NCBI RefSeq assembly: GCF_009834785.1
Contig: NZ_WUYX01000031.1
Location: 1 to 37,102 of the forward strand
Reading direction: 5' to 3'
Source of the DNA: Natronorubrum halalkaliphilum
GTDB lineage: Archaea > Halobacteriota > Halobacteria > Halobacteriales > Natrialbaceae
DNA length: 37,102 bases
Of the stretch, positions 8,414-16,676 are shown piece after piece. Each line of letters begins with the position of its first letter. Positions within the stretch are counted from its first letter, which is position 1. A program made the position numbers and the translations under genes. The notes under the pieces were generated by a model. It saw only the letters and a program-made list of their open reading frames with translations. It did not search any database and was not told the origin of the DNA.

Positions 8414-9393
8414 CCGGGACGAACGCGAAGACCGCGGCCGTCACCGGGGCAACGGGCTTTCTTGGGACCCACCTCTGTAAGCGCCTGCTCGAGGACGGGT
8501 GGGCGGTCCGCGGACTCAGTCGACCGACCTCGGATCGCGGCGACCTCGAGGGCGAGGCTATCGACTGGTACGTCGGCGACCTCTTCGACGACGAGACGCT
8601 TCGCTCGCTGGTCGACGGGGCCGACGTGGTCTTTCACCTCGCCGGGATCGGTCTCTGGAGCGCCGGCCCGGAGACCGTCGAACGCGTCAACGTCGACGGA
8701 ACCGAGCGCGTACTCGAGGCGTGTCGCGACTGCGAGACCGGGCGACTCGTCTTCACCAGCACGTCCGGGACGCGTCGCCCCTCCGGCGACGCCGAATTCG
8801 CCGACGAGACGGACGTCGCCGAACCGATCGGGGCCTACCAGTCGTCGAAGGCCCAGGCGGAGGATCTGGTCGATCAGTACGCCGAAACGGACGGCGACGC
8901 CGTCACCGTCCACCCGACCTCGATCTTCGGTCCCGGCGACGGGGAGTTCACCGTTCAGTTGCTCTCGATGGGTCTCGAGCCGACCATGCCGGCCTACCTC
9001 CCGGGCGGGCTGAGCATCGTCGGGGTCTCCGACGTCGTCGACGGCCTGCTGCTGGCGGCCGAACGCGGCGAGACCGGCGAGCACTACATCCTCGGCGGCG
9101 AGAACCTCACGTACAATCAGGCGGTCTCGCGGATCGCGCACACCGTCGACGGCTCGCCGGCGCGGATCCGCGTCCCGGCTACGGCGATCCACGCCGCTGG
9201 TCCGGTCGCCGAAGCCGCCAGCGCCGTCGCCGGCGTCCGCATGTTTCCGTTCGACCGCCAGATGGCACAGCTCGCGACCCAGCGGCTGTTTTACACCTCG
9301 AGAAAGGCCGAGTCCCAACTGGGGTACGAGTACCAGCCCATCGAGGCCCACCTGCCGGAGACGATGGAGTGGTATCGGGAGGACGTACGGTAG
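8410..9393 (+). CDS. NAD-dependent epimerase/dehydratase (extended SDR)
   Basis: The 327-residue protein begins with an extended short-chain dehydrogenase fold. A-A-V-T-G-A-T-G-F-L-G-T-H-L is the G-x-x-G-x-x-G nucleotide loop, D-V-V-F-H-L-A-G follows, and S-S-K-A-Q-A-E is in the expected place. The canonical catalytic Y-x-x-x-K appears as Y-Q-S-S-K (G-A-Y-Q-S-S-K-A). V-H-P-T-S-I-F-G-P-G-D matches the substrate-binding loop. It is the third gene of the operon; its ATG overlaps the preceding TGA by 4 bp. It probably epimerises, dehydrates or reduces a nucleotide-activated sugar, but similar SDRs reduce other carbonyls, so the substrate is open. Confidence 0.87.
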   Translation: MTGTNAKTAAVTGATGFLGTHLCKRLLEDGWAVRGLSRPTSDRGDLEGEAIDWYVGDLFDDETLRSLVDGADVVFHLAGIGLWSAGPETVERVNVDGTERVLEACRDCETGRLVFTSTSGTRRPSGDAEFADETDVAEPIGAYQSSKAQAEDLVDQYAETDGDAVTVHPTSIFGPGDGEFTVQLLSMGLEPTMPAYLPGGLSIVGVSDVVDGLLLAAERGETGEHYILGGENLTYNQAVSRIAHTVDGSPARIRVPATAIHAAGPVAEAASAVAGVRMFPFDRQMAQLATQRLFYTSRKAESQLGYEYQPIEAHLPETMEWYREDVR

Positions 9394-9594
9394 TCGTCGG
9401 CTTTCGATTCGTGGCCGGGGATGGAGAGTGTGGGGACTTGCGCACTCGAAAATTCAGATCGTTCTTCACCGAGGCGTTTTCTCCAAATATTCAGAAGGGC
9501 CGCCGGCCAGTCCACGAATCTGCAATCGCTCGAGAGTCTTCAGAAAGCGGTTGGAGGTCAGAGCGCTACGAGTCCCCGAAAGATGTTCGCGGCG

Positions 9595-10575
9595 TTAGTC
9601 GGGAGTAGAGGACTCGAGTTGCGGCGGATCCCGTACACGCTGTTCCGTTTCGCCCGCAACCCGCTCGTAGATCTCGAGCATCTGGTCCGCCGTGCGTTCG
9701 ATACTGACTTCTTCGGCGGCCTCGCGACCGTTCGATCGCTCCCCGCGTTTGAGCACGTCCATCAGGCCGACGATCAGTTCCTCGTCGTCGGTCGCGACTC
9801 GAGAGGGGAAGACGCCGCTCAATCGTTCTCGAACGTCGCCGACGTCGAGGGCGACCACGGGCAGGTTGCAGGCCATCGCCTCCTTCACCGAGTTGGGCGA
9901 CCCCTCGCTGTCGGAGGTCAGAAGGAGGGCGTCCGCGGCGTTCATGTAGTCCGGCACCGCGTCGTGAGCGACGCCCGAGACGGTCCGGAGTTCGACCGGC
10001 CGATCGAGCAAATTATCCGCCGCACTGACCACTCGCTTCGCTCGCGGGTAGTTCTTGACCGTCCGGTCGGGCGAGTACGGGAACAACACCTGATAGGCGT
10101 CGTCGACGTCGTCCCAGCCAACCTTCTCGCGCGCGCGATTCTGAGATTCCGGCCGGAACGTCTCGAGGTCGACGCCGTCGGGGATCACCCGGCAATCCCG
10201 CCCGAGAACCTCGCGCATCTCCTCGGACATGACGACGACTTCCTCACACAGGGGCGCACACGCGCTGCTGATCGGCTTGACGGGTCCGTGTACGTCCGAT
10301 CCCCACAGGGACAGCACCACCGGCGTCCGCAGCTGTGCGAGCGCCATGGGTGCCGTCAGCCCGTAGTGGGCGTGGATCAGGTCGTACCCGTTCGTCGATT
10401 CCGCGAGCACCTTCGGAACCGTCTTGAGGTAGTCGGTCGGCCCGCGGGAGGTATCGGCGGCGACCTCGCCCGAAATCGGCAGCGTGGTAAACGAAACGCC
10501 CCGGCGCTCGAGTTCGGCCATCTGCTGGTTCATGAACGGTGCGTCGGCGTTCGCCGTGAGCGTGAGGACGTGCAT
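9595..10575 (-). CDS. GT4-type glycosyltransferase (GT-B fold)
   Basis: The 326-residue protein starts M-H-V-L-T-L-T-A-N-A-D-A-P-F-M-N-Q-Q. It has an N-terminal acceptor domain with D-L-I-H-A-H-Y-G-L-T-A-P and W-G-S-D-V-H-G. The C-terminal donor domain has R-V-I-P-D-G-V-D-L-E-T-F-R-P and the retaining-type E-x7-E segment E-G-S-P-N-S-V-K-E-A. These are hallmarks of glycosyltransferase family 4. It is somewhat shorter than usual for the family (about 350-400). It would transfer a sugar from a nucleotide-sugar donor during glycan assembly on the cytoplasmic face of the membrane. It converges with the epimerase gene, about 200 bp apart, and has its own promoter. Confidence 0.87.
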   Translation of the reverse strand: MHVLTLTANADAPFMNQQMAELERRGVSFTTLPISGEVAADTSRGPTDYLKTVPKVLAESTNGYDLIHAHYGLTAPMALAQLRTPVVLSLWGSDVHGPVKPISSACAPLCEEVVVMSEEMREVLGRDCRVIPDGVDLETFRPESQNRAREKVGWDDVDDAYQVLFPYSPDRTVKNYPRAKRVVSAADNLLDRPVELRTVSGVAHDAVPDYMNAADALLLTSDSEGSPNSVKEAMACNLPVVALDVGDVRERLSGVFPSRVATDDEELIVGLMDVLKRGERSNGREAAEEVSIERTADQMLEIYERVAGETEQRVRDPPQLESSTPD

Positions 10576-10607
10576 TCCGATTGGCCGAAATCAGCAGTCC
10601 GCAGTGT

Positions 10608-10618
10608 ATTGTTATATG
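10608..10618 (-). promoter_or_regulatory. TATA-like element of the GT4 gene
   Basis: The minus strand reads CATATAACAAT, about 35-40 nt before the ATG at 10573-10575. It combines a TATA box with the ATAACAA core seen before other glycan genes. Confidence 0.45.
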
Positions 10619-10960
10619 GCGAACAGCGACGCTACAGTGCCCTTCAGGCCGAGAATACACATTCTCGAGATCGGAAACGAAAACGCGAGGCGCATCGCGA
10701 TTCGAGTTTTCTTCACGTACTCGTGTACGTCGGTTCGGAATCCAAAAGTAGTCTGTAACGGTGTCTCGGCCATCTGTCCGGCCGATATCGGCTCGCTATT
10801 CGGATGGTAACGAAACGGTATCCGGCCACTGCGCCCGTCGATCGCGGACCTGGATTTCGGTATCTGCTCGATTCGGAGTTCTCTCAGCTGTATTCGGGCG
10901 CTACGCGATCGCGTCGATTCGGCGCGTGACCCCAACGAACCCCGAAATCGAGTAGTTGTG

Positions 10961-10970
10961 GTATTACAAA
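10961..10970 (+). promoter_or_regulatory. TATA-like element (GTATTACAAA) of the DUF354 gene
   Basis: GTATTACAAA begins about 35 nt before the ATG at 10997. It is a one-base variant (ATTACAAAG) of the ATAACAAAG element before the oxidoreductase gene, at the same spacing. Confidence 0.4.
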
Positions 10971-10996
10971 GGGTCGATCTCGGTTACGCTGTACCG

Positions 10997-12106
10997 ATGC
11001 GGATCCTCGTCCTTGCGAACACGCCGGCACACGTTCATCTGTATCGACACGCCGTCGACCGCCTCGAAGACGCGGGACACGACGTGCTCGTCCTGACTCG
11101 AGAGTACGCCTGTACGACGGACCTACTGGATTTCTACGGCATGCCCTATCGAGTGTACGGTGAGCACGGGACCGACCGCTACTCGAAGCTCAAGTTCGCC
11201 CGCGAACTCGGCGGGCAGTTCTTCACGATCGGTCGCGAGGCGCGTCGCTTCGACCCGGACGTCATCTTCGGTCGGGGCCCGTACGCCGCCTACGCGGGCA
11301 CGCTCACGCGAACACCGGTCGTACTCGTCCTCGACGACGAGCCGACTGCGTTCAACCACACGATCTCCCGGCCCTTCGCGAACTGTATTCTCTCGCCCCG
11401 AGTCACCCGCCGCGATCTCGGGGACGATCACTACACGTTCGACGGCTTCAAAGAGTGTGCGTATCTCCACCCCGAGGTGTTCGAGCGGGACGCGAACGTC
11501 CGCGAGTTCCTCGGCGTCGAGCCGGACGAACAGTACATCCTCGTCCGCTTCAATGCCCTCGACGCCTTCCACGACACCGATCTGGAAGGATTCAAGCCCC
11601 ACCAGCGTCGCGACCTGGTCGAACGGCTGAGCGAACACGCGACCGTCTTCGTCTCGGACGAGGGCGACGAGATGGACTTCCGGGACCTGCCCGCCCGTCC
11701 GTACGAGCTTCACCCCGCCCTGATCCACGACGCGATGGCCGAGGCGTCGCTGTTGGTCGCGGACACGGGAACGATGGCCACCGAAGCGGCGCTGTTGGGA
11801 ACGCCCGCGTTCCGGTATCGCGGCACCGACGACCGCGAATACGGGGAGTTCCAGGAACTCGAGCGAGCCGGACTCGCCGAGCAGTTCGACGAGTACGCCG
11901 CGGTTCGCGATCGCTCGCTCGAGATTCTCACGGACGACGACGTACCCGCTCGCTGGCAACAGCGCCGACAGGAGTACGTCAGCGACCTGGTGAACCTGTC
12001 GGATCTGCTGGTCGACGTGGCCGAATCTCGCGGCGCTATCGACCGCCTCAGTTCGTCGACCCGACAGACGTTACAACGCAAACGACCGGAGCAAGCGCAA
12101 CTGTAG
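10997..12106 (+). CDS. DUF354 family GT-B-like protein
   Basis: The 369-residue protein begins M-R-I-L-V-L-A-N-T-P-A-H-V-H-L-Y. It shows the DUF354 pattern: an N-terminal Rossmann-like half with D-V-L-V-L-T-R and D-P-D-V-I-F-G-R-G-P-Y-A-A-Y-A-G, then D-D-E-P-T-A-F-N-H. A C-terminal half has Y-E-L-H-P-A-L-I-H-D-A-M-A-E-A-S-L-L-V-A-D-T-G-T-M-A-T-E-A-A-L-L-G-T-P-A. The second half resembles the nucleotide-sugar side of UDP-GlcNAc 2-epimerases and MurG-like enzymes. It probably acts on a UDP-sugar or lipid-linked sugar, but no member I know of has a settled reaction. The start was moved 13 codons inside the longest frame because the Rossmann strand begins there and promoter spacing fits. Confidence 0.82.
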   Translation: MRILVLANTPAHVHLYRHAVDRLEDAGHDVLVLTREYACTTDLLDFYGMPYRVYGEHGTDRYSKLKFARELGGQFFTIGREARRFDPDVIFGRGPYAAYAGTLTRTPVVLVLDDEPTAFNHTISRPFANCILSPRVTRRDLGDDHYTFDGFKECAYLHPEVFERDANVREFLGVEPDEQYILVRFNALDAFHDTDLEGFKPHQRRDLVERLSEHATVFVSDEGDEMDFRDLPARPYELHPALIHDAMAEASLLVADTGTMATEAALLGTPAFRYRGTDDREYGEFQELERAGLAEQFDEYAAVRDRSLEILTDDDVPARWQQRRQEYVSDLVNLSDLLVDVAESRGAIDRLSSSTRQTLQRKRPEQAQL

Positions 12107-12164
12107 GGCCGGAGGCTCCAGCATCGCCTTCGGTACCGTCTCTGCTGCTCGAGGAGGGCACCAT

Positions 12165-12170
12165 TTTTTC
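12165..12170 (+). terminator. T-tract terminator after the DUF354 gene
   Basis: A run of six T lies 59 nt after the stop codon in a G+C-rich background. Archaeal intrinsic termination often uses such U-tracts. No strong hairpin precedes it. Confidence 0.35.
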
Positions 12171-12261
12171 GAGCGGCCATAGCGAGTTCTGACAGTTCGA
12201 CTGTGAGTCACGACTGCCGGCACTAGCAAGTACGGTTTGTATCCCGCTGTTCGTTGAGGCT

Positions 12262-12267
12262 GGAGGT
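12262..12267 (+). promoter_or_regulatory. Shine-Dalgarno site of the Usp gene
   Basis: GGAGGT lies 5 nt before the ATG at 12273 and matches the 16S rRNA 3' end. It supports this start codon and indicates a leadered transcript. Confidence 0.6.
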
Positions 12268-12272
12268 ACGCA

Positions 12273-12695
12273 ATGTATCAGGATCTGTTGCTCGCGACGG
12301 ACGGGAACGAGGGCGCTCGCCAGGCGACGAAACACGCGATCGGGCTGGCTGATAGTCTCGGTGCAACGGTACACATCGTATCGGTGTCCGAGGAGGGGCC
12401 ACACAGCTCCGAAAAGCGCGACCAGATGCGTTCGGACCCGGAAGACGAGGCCGTTCAGGCGGTCGAGGAGGCCGAACGGGCCGTCTCTCAGGAAGGAATC
12501 GAGACGACGACGACCGTCCGTCACGGCGTCGCCCAGGAGGAGATCGTCGACGTTGCCGAGACGAACGCGATCGATCTGATCGTCATGGGGACCCACGGGC
12601 GGACCGGCCTCGATCATCTGGTCGTCGGCAGCGTCGCCGAAGAGGTGGTTCGGAACGCACCGGTGCCGGTCGTTACGGTCCGAGACCAGACCTAG
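12273..12695 (+). CDS. Universal stress protein (UspA family)
   Basis: The 140-residue single-domain protein begins M-Y-Q-D-L-L-L-A-T-D-G-N-E-G-A. The Asp and following loop are typical of ATP-binding Usp proteins. It ends with G-T-H-G-R-T-G-L-D-H-L-V-V-G-S-V-A-E-E-V-V, which fits the G-x2-G-x9-G-(S/T) nucleotide-binding motif. The closing strand P-V-P-V-V-T-V supports dimerisation as in the family. The length is normal. Usp proteins usually act in the cytoplasm as stress-responsive nucleotide-binding regulators. A good ribosome-binding site fixes the start. It is monocistronic, with about 165 bp before it and 417 bp after it. Confidence 0.92.
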   Translation: MYQDLLLATDGNEGARQATKHAIGLADSLGATVHIVSVSEEGPHSSEKRDQMRSDPEDEAVQAVEEAERAVSQEGIETTTTVRHGVAQEEIVDVAETNAIDLIVMGTHGRTGLDHLVVGSVAEEVVRNAPVPVVTVRDQT

Positions 12696-13112
12696 CAACG
12701 CTCTTCGGCTGCTTTCGACGGTGTTCCCGTTCGGAACATGCCGACGGTGTCGGCCCCTCAGAACGGCCGTTGTCCCGTTTGTCGCGCGGTCGTGTCGCTT
12801 TCGGCGTAATACTGTACTACTCGCGGATACGCGATCGATAATTAACCCTCGTGGCTCGCAACGACCTGCTATCGTGACCGTTCGGGTTGTACTGCCCCTC
12901 GATCGAGTCGCAACTGATCGAGCGGGCTGGCAGCCGGTGTCCTCACCGCGGCTCGAGCAGCCGGGCGACTGGCAGTTGCCACGAGCGGGGGTGACTCGCC
13001 GGCCACCACGACGCGAGGCGACTGACCGGCGATCACGACGATCCCGGGCGGCAGACCCCTCGCCGCGATGCGGACCGCCCGTCCAGCCGTCGCCGACGGA
13101 GGTGACCCATCG
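12696..13112 (+). other. Intergenic region upstream of the Bat regulator, 417 bp
   Basis: No convincing gene is present; the open frame at 12721-13116 encodes an Arg/Pro-rich product unlike haloarchaeal proteins. An A+T-rich ATAATTAAC at about 12838-12846 could be a TATA element giving a leader of roughly 250 nt before the GTG at 13113. The last 20 bp hold a strong Shine-Dalgarno site. Confidence 0.4.
13098..13105 (+). promoter_or_regulatory. Shine-Dalgarno site deciding the Bat regulator start
   Basis: GGAGGTGA, a full match to the archaeal anti-Shine-Dalgarno sequence, ends 7 nt before GTG at 13113. It argues for that GTG over the ATG at 13068. Confidence 0.65.
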
Positions 13113-16100
13113 GTGAGCGACGAACGCGCGACCGTCGTCGGCGACGTTCTTCGGGTGCTCGTCGTCGGCGACTCCCGGACGATCGACGGCGCGATGGACG
13201 CGCTGTCCGCGTCGTTCGAATCGATCTCGCTCGTCAGGGAACGAACCGTCTCGAGCGCCATCGGGCGGCTCGCACAGCTCGATATCCACTGCGTCGTCTG
13301 CCCGCTCGAGGGACCGGGGGGCGATTCGTCGGTCCTCGAGCGGTTCCGGGAGCGAGACGACGAGCTTCCGATCGTCGCCGTGACGGGCGAGCGACCGGTG
13401 AATGAGGCGGCGATCGACACCGCACTCGAGTCGGGAGCGACTGACGTCGTCGACGCCGACGATCCGCGATCGCTCGTCGCCGTCCGGGTCCGAAACGCGG
13501 CCGAACGCTACCGCCTCGTCGCCGAATCGGAACGACGCAGCCGGACGATCCTCGAGCGCTCCGACGCGCTGGTCTGGGTGCTCGATGGAACGGGGATCGT
13601 CGAGTACGCGAGTTCGGCCGTCGAATCGCGAATGGGGTATACGCCGGACGAACTCGAGCGGACGCCGCTAACCCAGCTCGTTCATCCGGACGACCGCGAA
13701 ACGGCTCGAGAGACGGTCTCGACGGTATCGACGGCCGCGGTCGGGACGAGCGAGGACGTTTCCGTGCGGATCGGACACGGCGACGGCGCCTGGCACGTGT
13801 ACGAACTCACCGTCACCAATCGGCTCACGGATCCGCTCGTCGAGGGCGTCGTGGTCACGTTCTCGACCGCGCCCGCCGCTGACACGGACGGCGTTCGGAC
13901 GGCGCTCGATCGGCTCGGACAACCGGTTTTCACGCTCGGTCCGCAGTGGGAGCTTCGCTACGCGAACGCGGCTGCCGACCGCCTCTTCGTCGCGGACGAC
14001 GGGGCTGTCGAGCCCGGAGCGGTCGTCTGGGACCTCCTCGACGATACCGTTCGCGGGACGTTCTCCGAACGGTTTCTCGAGGCTCGGACGACCGATAGCG
14101 CCGTCGAGTTCGAGACGGCGTACCCGGCGCTCGAGACGCGGTTCGCGGTCTCCGTTCGTCCCGGCGAAGACGGGATCACCGTGTCCGCACGCGAGATCGG
14201 TGACGGCGTACCCGGCGCCGCCGACCGGGAGCGGTTCGATCTTCTCGAGTCGATCGTCGACGCGCTCGACGACGGCCTCGCCGTCCTCGAGGGATCGACG
14301 ATTCGGTTCGCCAACACTGCGCTGTTCGACCTGACCGGGGCGGAGACGCTCGTCGGCCGCGAACTGGAGACGGTGTTCGACGACGATCTGACGGCAGCGA
14401 TCCGCGAGCGAGCGGACGCTCCGGTCGTCAGGTGGATGGAACCGGTCTCGGGGACGCTCGTCGCCGGAGACGACTCCTGTCCCGTCGACGTGTTCGTCAC
14501 GCCGCTGTCCGGTGACGATCGAACCCTCTGTGTCGTTCGCGACAGGGATCGGTCGCCGGCCGCCGCGCTGTCGACCGTCCGCGAGACGGTCGCGACGCTC
14601 CGCGACGCCGAAACCCGCCCCGCCGTTCGTCAGTCCGTCGTCGACGCGGCACTCGCCTGTACCGACGCCGATCTCGTCGGCTGGTATCTCGTCGACGAGG
14701 ACGCACTCAGGCCGGCAGCGGTCGCGACGGCCCTCTCGACACCCCCGGTCGAACTGCCGTCGATCGATCGAACAGAAATCGACTTGCTCGAGCGTCTCGA
14801 GACCGGGGGGAAGACGGATTCGGACACCGACACCAGTACTGGAGCCAACACAGACACAGACACAGACACAGACACAGACACAGACACAGACACAGACTCA
14901 GACACCGACGCCGACGCCGACGCTGATGCTGCTGTCGGCCAAGGAACCGTCTTCGACCGATCCGCGCTCGATCCCGCACTCGCTCGGTCCGGCATCCGTG
15001 CGGAACGAGTCCTCGTCGTTCCGGTCGCCGACCACGGCCTCCTGCTCGCGACCAGCACCGAGCCGATGGCGTTCGAGGGGCTCGATCGGACGCCCCTCGA
15101 GGTCGTCGTCGGGGCCGCGTCGACGACGCTCGACGCACTCGAGCGAGGGTCGGCAATTCGGACGTACGAAGCCGATATCGACCGCCTCGAGTCCGTCGTC
15201 GCCCAATGTCGGCGCCTGTGCGAAATCGAGCGGACGCTGCTCGCCGGCGACACCCGCGTCGACATCGAGCAGCGACTCTGTGATGCGCTCGTCTCGCTCG
15301 AGCCCGTCGGAACGGCCGGTTCGATCGAACTGGCCTGGGTCGGCCACGTCGATACCGGTTCCGACCGAGTCGTCCCGAACGCCTGGGCGGGCCGAGACGG
15401 CGAGTTCCTCGACTCGACTGCGGTTTCGCTTTCGACGGCTGCCGATGGTGTACAGCCTCATCCGACGGCGACCGCTGTTGCGAGACGCGAGCCGACGGTG
15501 CTCGATGATATCCCGCGTCATGAGGGGACGCACGACCCCGACCGCGACCAGAAGTGGCGACGTCGCGCGATCGAGCGCGGGTTTCGATCCGTCCTGAGCG
15601 TCCCGCTGGGTACCGACAGTCTGCAGTACGGGACGCTCACCCTCTATGCGGATCAGCCATCGGCGTTCGACGACGCCACGCGACGGGCGTGTACCCATCT
15701 CGCGGCGGTCGCGAGCTACGCGATTGCCGCGGTCGAACGGAAACGCGCGTTGCTCTCCGATCGCATCACCGAACTCGAGATCGTCCTCCGAGACGGCGAC
15801 GAGCCGCTGTCGTCGATCGCCCGTCGGTTGGACCGGAAACTCGACGTCCAGGCCGTCGTTCCCCGTTCGTCGAGCGGGTCGACGGTGTTCTGTACCGCCC
15901 CGGACGTCGGCGAGGACGCGATCGACGCCGCCCTCGAATCGCAGCCGTCGATCGAATCGGGACGGCTCGTCGGCGAGCGCGCGGCGGATTCGGTGCTCGA
16001 ACTCGTCTTCTCCGAATCGACCGTCGCGGAGACGCTCGCGGACCACGGCGGGATCTTGCGGTCGATTACGCCGGTTGACGACCGTGCCCGACTCGTCGTC

Positions 16101-16439
16101 GAACTCTCGAGTACCGTCGACGTTCGGTCGTTCGTCCGCACGATCCGGCGAACCCATCCCGGTACGGAACTGGTTGCCCGTCGCGAACGCGACCGATCCG
16201 CTCGGAACGGCCGCGCGTTCGATGCCGAACTTCGCGGTCGCCTCTCGGAGCGACAGTTTCGAACCCTGGAGACGGCGTACTACGGCGGGTTCTTCGAGTG
16301 GCCCCGCGAGAGCACCGGCGAGGAAATCGCCGACTCGATCGGCGTCTCACAGCCGACGTTCAGCCGCCACCTGCGGGTCGCCCAGCACAAGCTGTTTGAG
16401 TTGCTGTTCGACGAGCGAACCGACAGCAACGAGAACTGA
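13113..16439 (+). CDS. Multi-sensor Bat (bacterio-opsin activator)-type HTH_10 transcriptional regulator
   Basis: The 1108-residue cytoplasmic protein has these domains in order. (1) A receiver-like domain (about 10-115) has V-V-G-D-S, but V-V-C-P-L-E-G where the phospho-acceptor Asp is expected, so it looks non-phosphorylatable. (2) A PAS domain (about 140-260) has G-Y-T-P-D-E-L and H-P-D-D-R. (3, 4) Two more PAS-like domains lie at about 265-365 and 375-480. (5) A GAF-like domain (about 490-680) is split by a Thr-Asp repeat linker near 579-600. (6) A Bat-type GAF domain (about 700-860) has R-S-V-L-S-V-P-L-G. (7) A C-terminal HTH_10 domain (about 1040-1095) has L-S-E-R-Q-F-R-T-L-E-T-A-Y and G-E-E-I-A-D-S-I-G-V-S-Q-P-T-F-S-R-H-L. 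It should sense a small molecule, redox state or light and bind DNA. Its target is unknown; no kinase or opsin gene is nearby. Confidence 0.9.
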   Translation: MSDERATVVGDVLRVLVVGDSRTIDGAMDALSASFESISLVRERTVSSAIGRLAQLDIHCVVCPLEGPGGDSSVLERFRERDDELPIVAVTGERPVNEAAIDTALESGATDVVDADDPRSLVAVRVRNAAERYRLVAESERRSRTILERSDALVWVLDGTGIVEYASSAVESRMGYTPDELERTPLTQLVHPDDRETARETVSTVSTAAVGTSEDVSVRIGHGDGAWHVYELTVTNRLTDPLVEGVVVTFSTAPAADTDGVRTALDRLGQPVFTLGPQWELRYANAAADRLFVADDGAVEPGAVVWDLLDDTVRGTFSERFLEARTTDSAVEFETAYPALETRFAVSVRPGEDGITVSAREIGDGVPGAADRERFDLLESIVDALDDGLAVLEGSTIRFANTALFDLTGAETLVGRELETVFDDDLTAAIRERADAPVVRWMEPVSGTLVAGDDSCPVDVFVTPLSGDDRTLCVVRDRDRSPAAALSTVRETVATLRDAETRPAVRQSVVDAALACTDADLVGWYLVDEDALRPAAVATALSTPPVELPSIDRTEIDLLERLETGGKTDSDTDTSTGANTDTDTDTDTDTDTDTDSDTDADADADAAVGQGTVFDRSALDPALARSGIRAERVLVVPVADHGLLLATSTEPMAFEGLDRTPLEVVVGAASTTLDALERGSAIRTYEADIDRLESVVAQCRRLCEIERTLLAGDTRVDIEQRLCDALVSLEPVGTAGSIELAWVGHVDTGSDRVVPNAWAGRDGEFLDSTAVSLSTAADGVQPHPTATAVARREPTVLDDIPRHEGTHDPDRDQKWRRRAIERGFRSVLSVPLGTDSLQYGTLTLYADQPSAFDDATRRACTHLAAVASYAIAAVERKRALLSDRITELEIVLRDGDEPLSSIARRLDRKLDVQAVVPRSSSGSTVFCTAPDVGEDAIDAALESQPSIESGRLVGERAADSVLELVFSESTVAETLADHGGILRSITPVDDRARLVVELSSTVDVRSFVRTIRRTHPGTELVARRERDRSARNGRAFDAELRGRLSERQFRTLETAYYGGFFEWPRESTGEEIADSIGVSQPTFSRHLRVAQHKLFELLFDERTDSNEN
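14848..14897 (+). repeat. In-frame hexanucleotide tandem repeat (ACACAG, about 8 units)
   Basis: Fifty bases with perfect period 6 lie inside the Bat regulator gene and encode alternating Thr-Asp. Diverged copies (GACTCAGACACC, then GACGCC-type codons) continue to about 14930. Because the unit is 6 bp, copy-number change keeps the reading frame. Confidence 0.9.
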
Positions 16440-16676
16440 ACGGCGCAACTGTCTCGAGTATTTGATGCTTACTACGGGATCCGATCTCGAAATCGACGGT
16501 AATACGCTGTTTCTTTCCGCTATCGACAGTCCGGTGAAACGACGCGTGAATAGGTATAGCCCCTTATTTTCGCCGTCGTTCCGTGTATAGCGTCTACGAT
16601 GATGTAGTCGCAGTCGAATTTGGTTTGCAATGAGCGAGTTCGCGGTAACGAGGAATTACGACGGTCATCCATCCGG
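16440..16676 (+). other. Intergenic region before the small HTH_10 regulator
   Basis: Two A+T-rich candidates for a TATA element occur, GGTATAG at about 16554-16560 and GTGTATAG at about 16582-16589. Neither gives leaderless spacing to the ATG at 16677. No gene is supported. Confidence 0.35.

Larger units (their letters stand above)
10576..10996. other. Divergent intergenic region, 421 bp
   Basis: The stretch lies between the divergent GT4 and DUF354 genes. It holds a TATA-like element facing each gene (10608-10618 minus, 10961-10970 plus). Open frames inside it are Arg- and Ser-rich and show no haloarchaeal amino-acid bias, so I see no additional gene. Confidence 0.5.

Noticed and set aside
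14707-15156. Minus-strand frame with a Cys-Leu repeat (CLCLCL...) that might look like a metal-binding protein
   Set aside because: It is only the reverse reading of the Thr-Asp hexanucleotide repeat in the Bat regulator gene.
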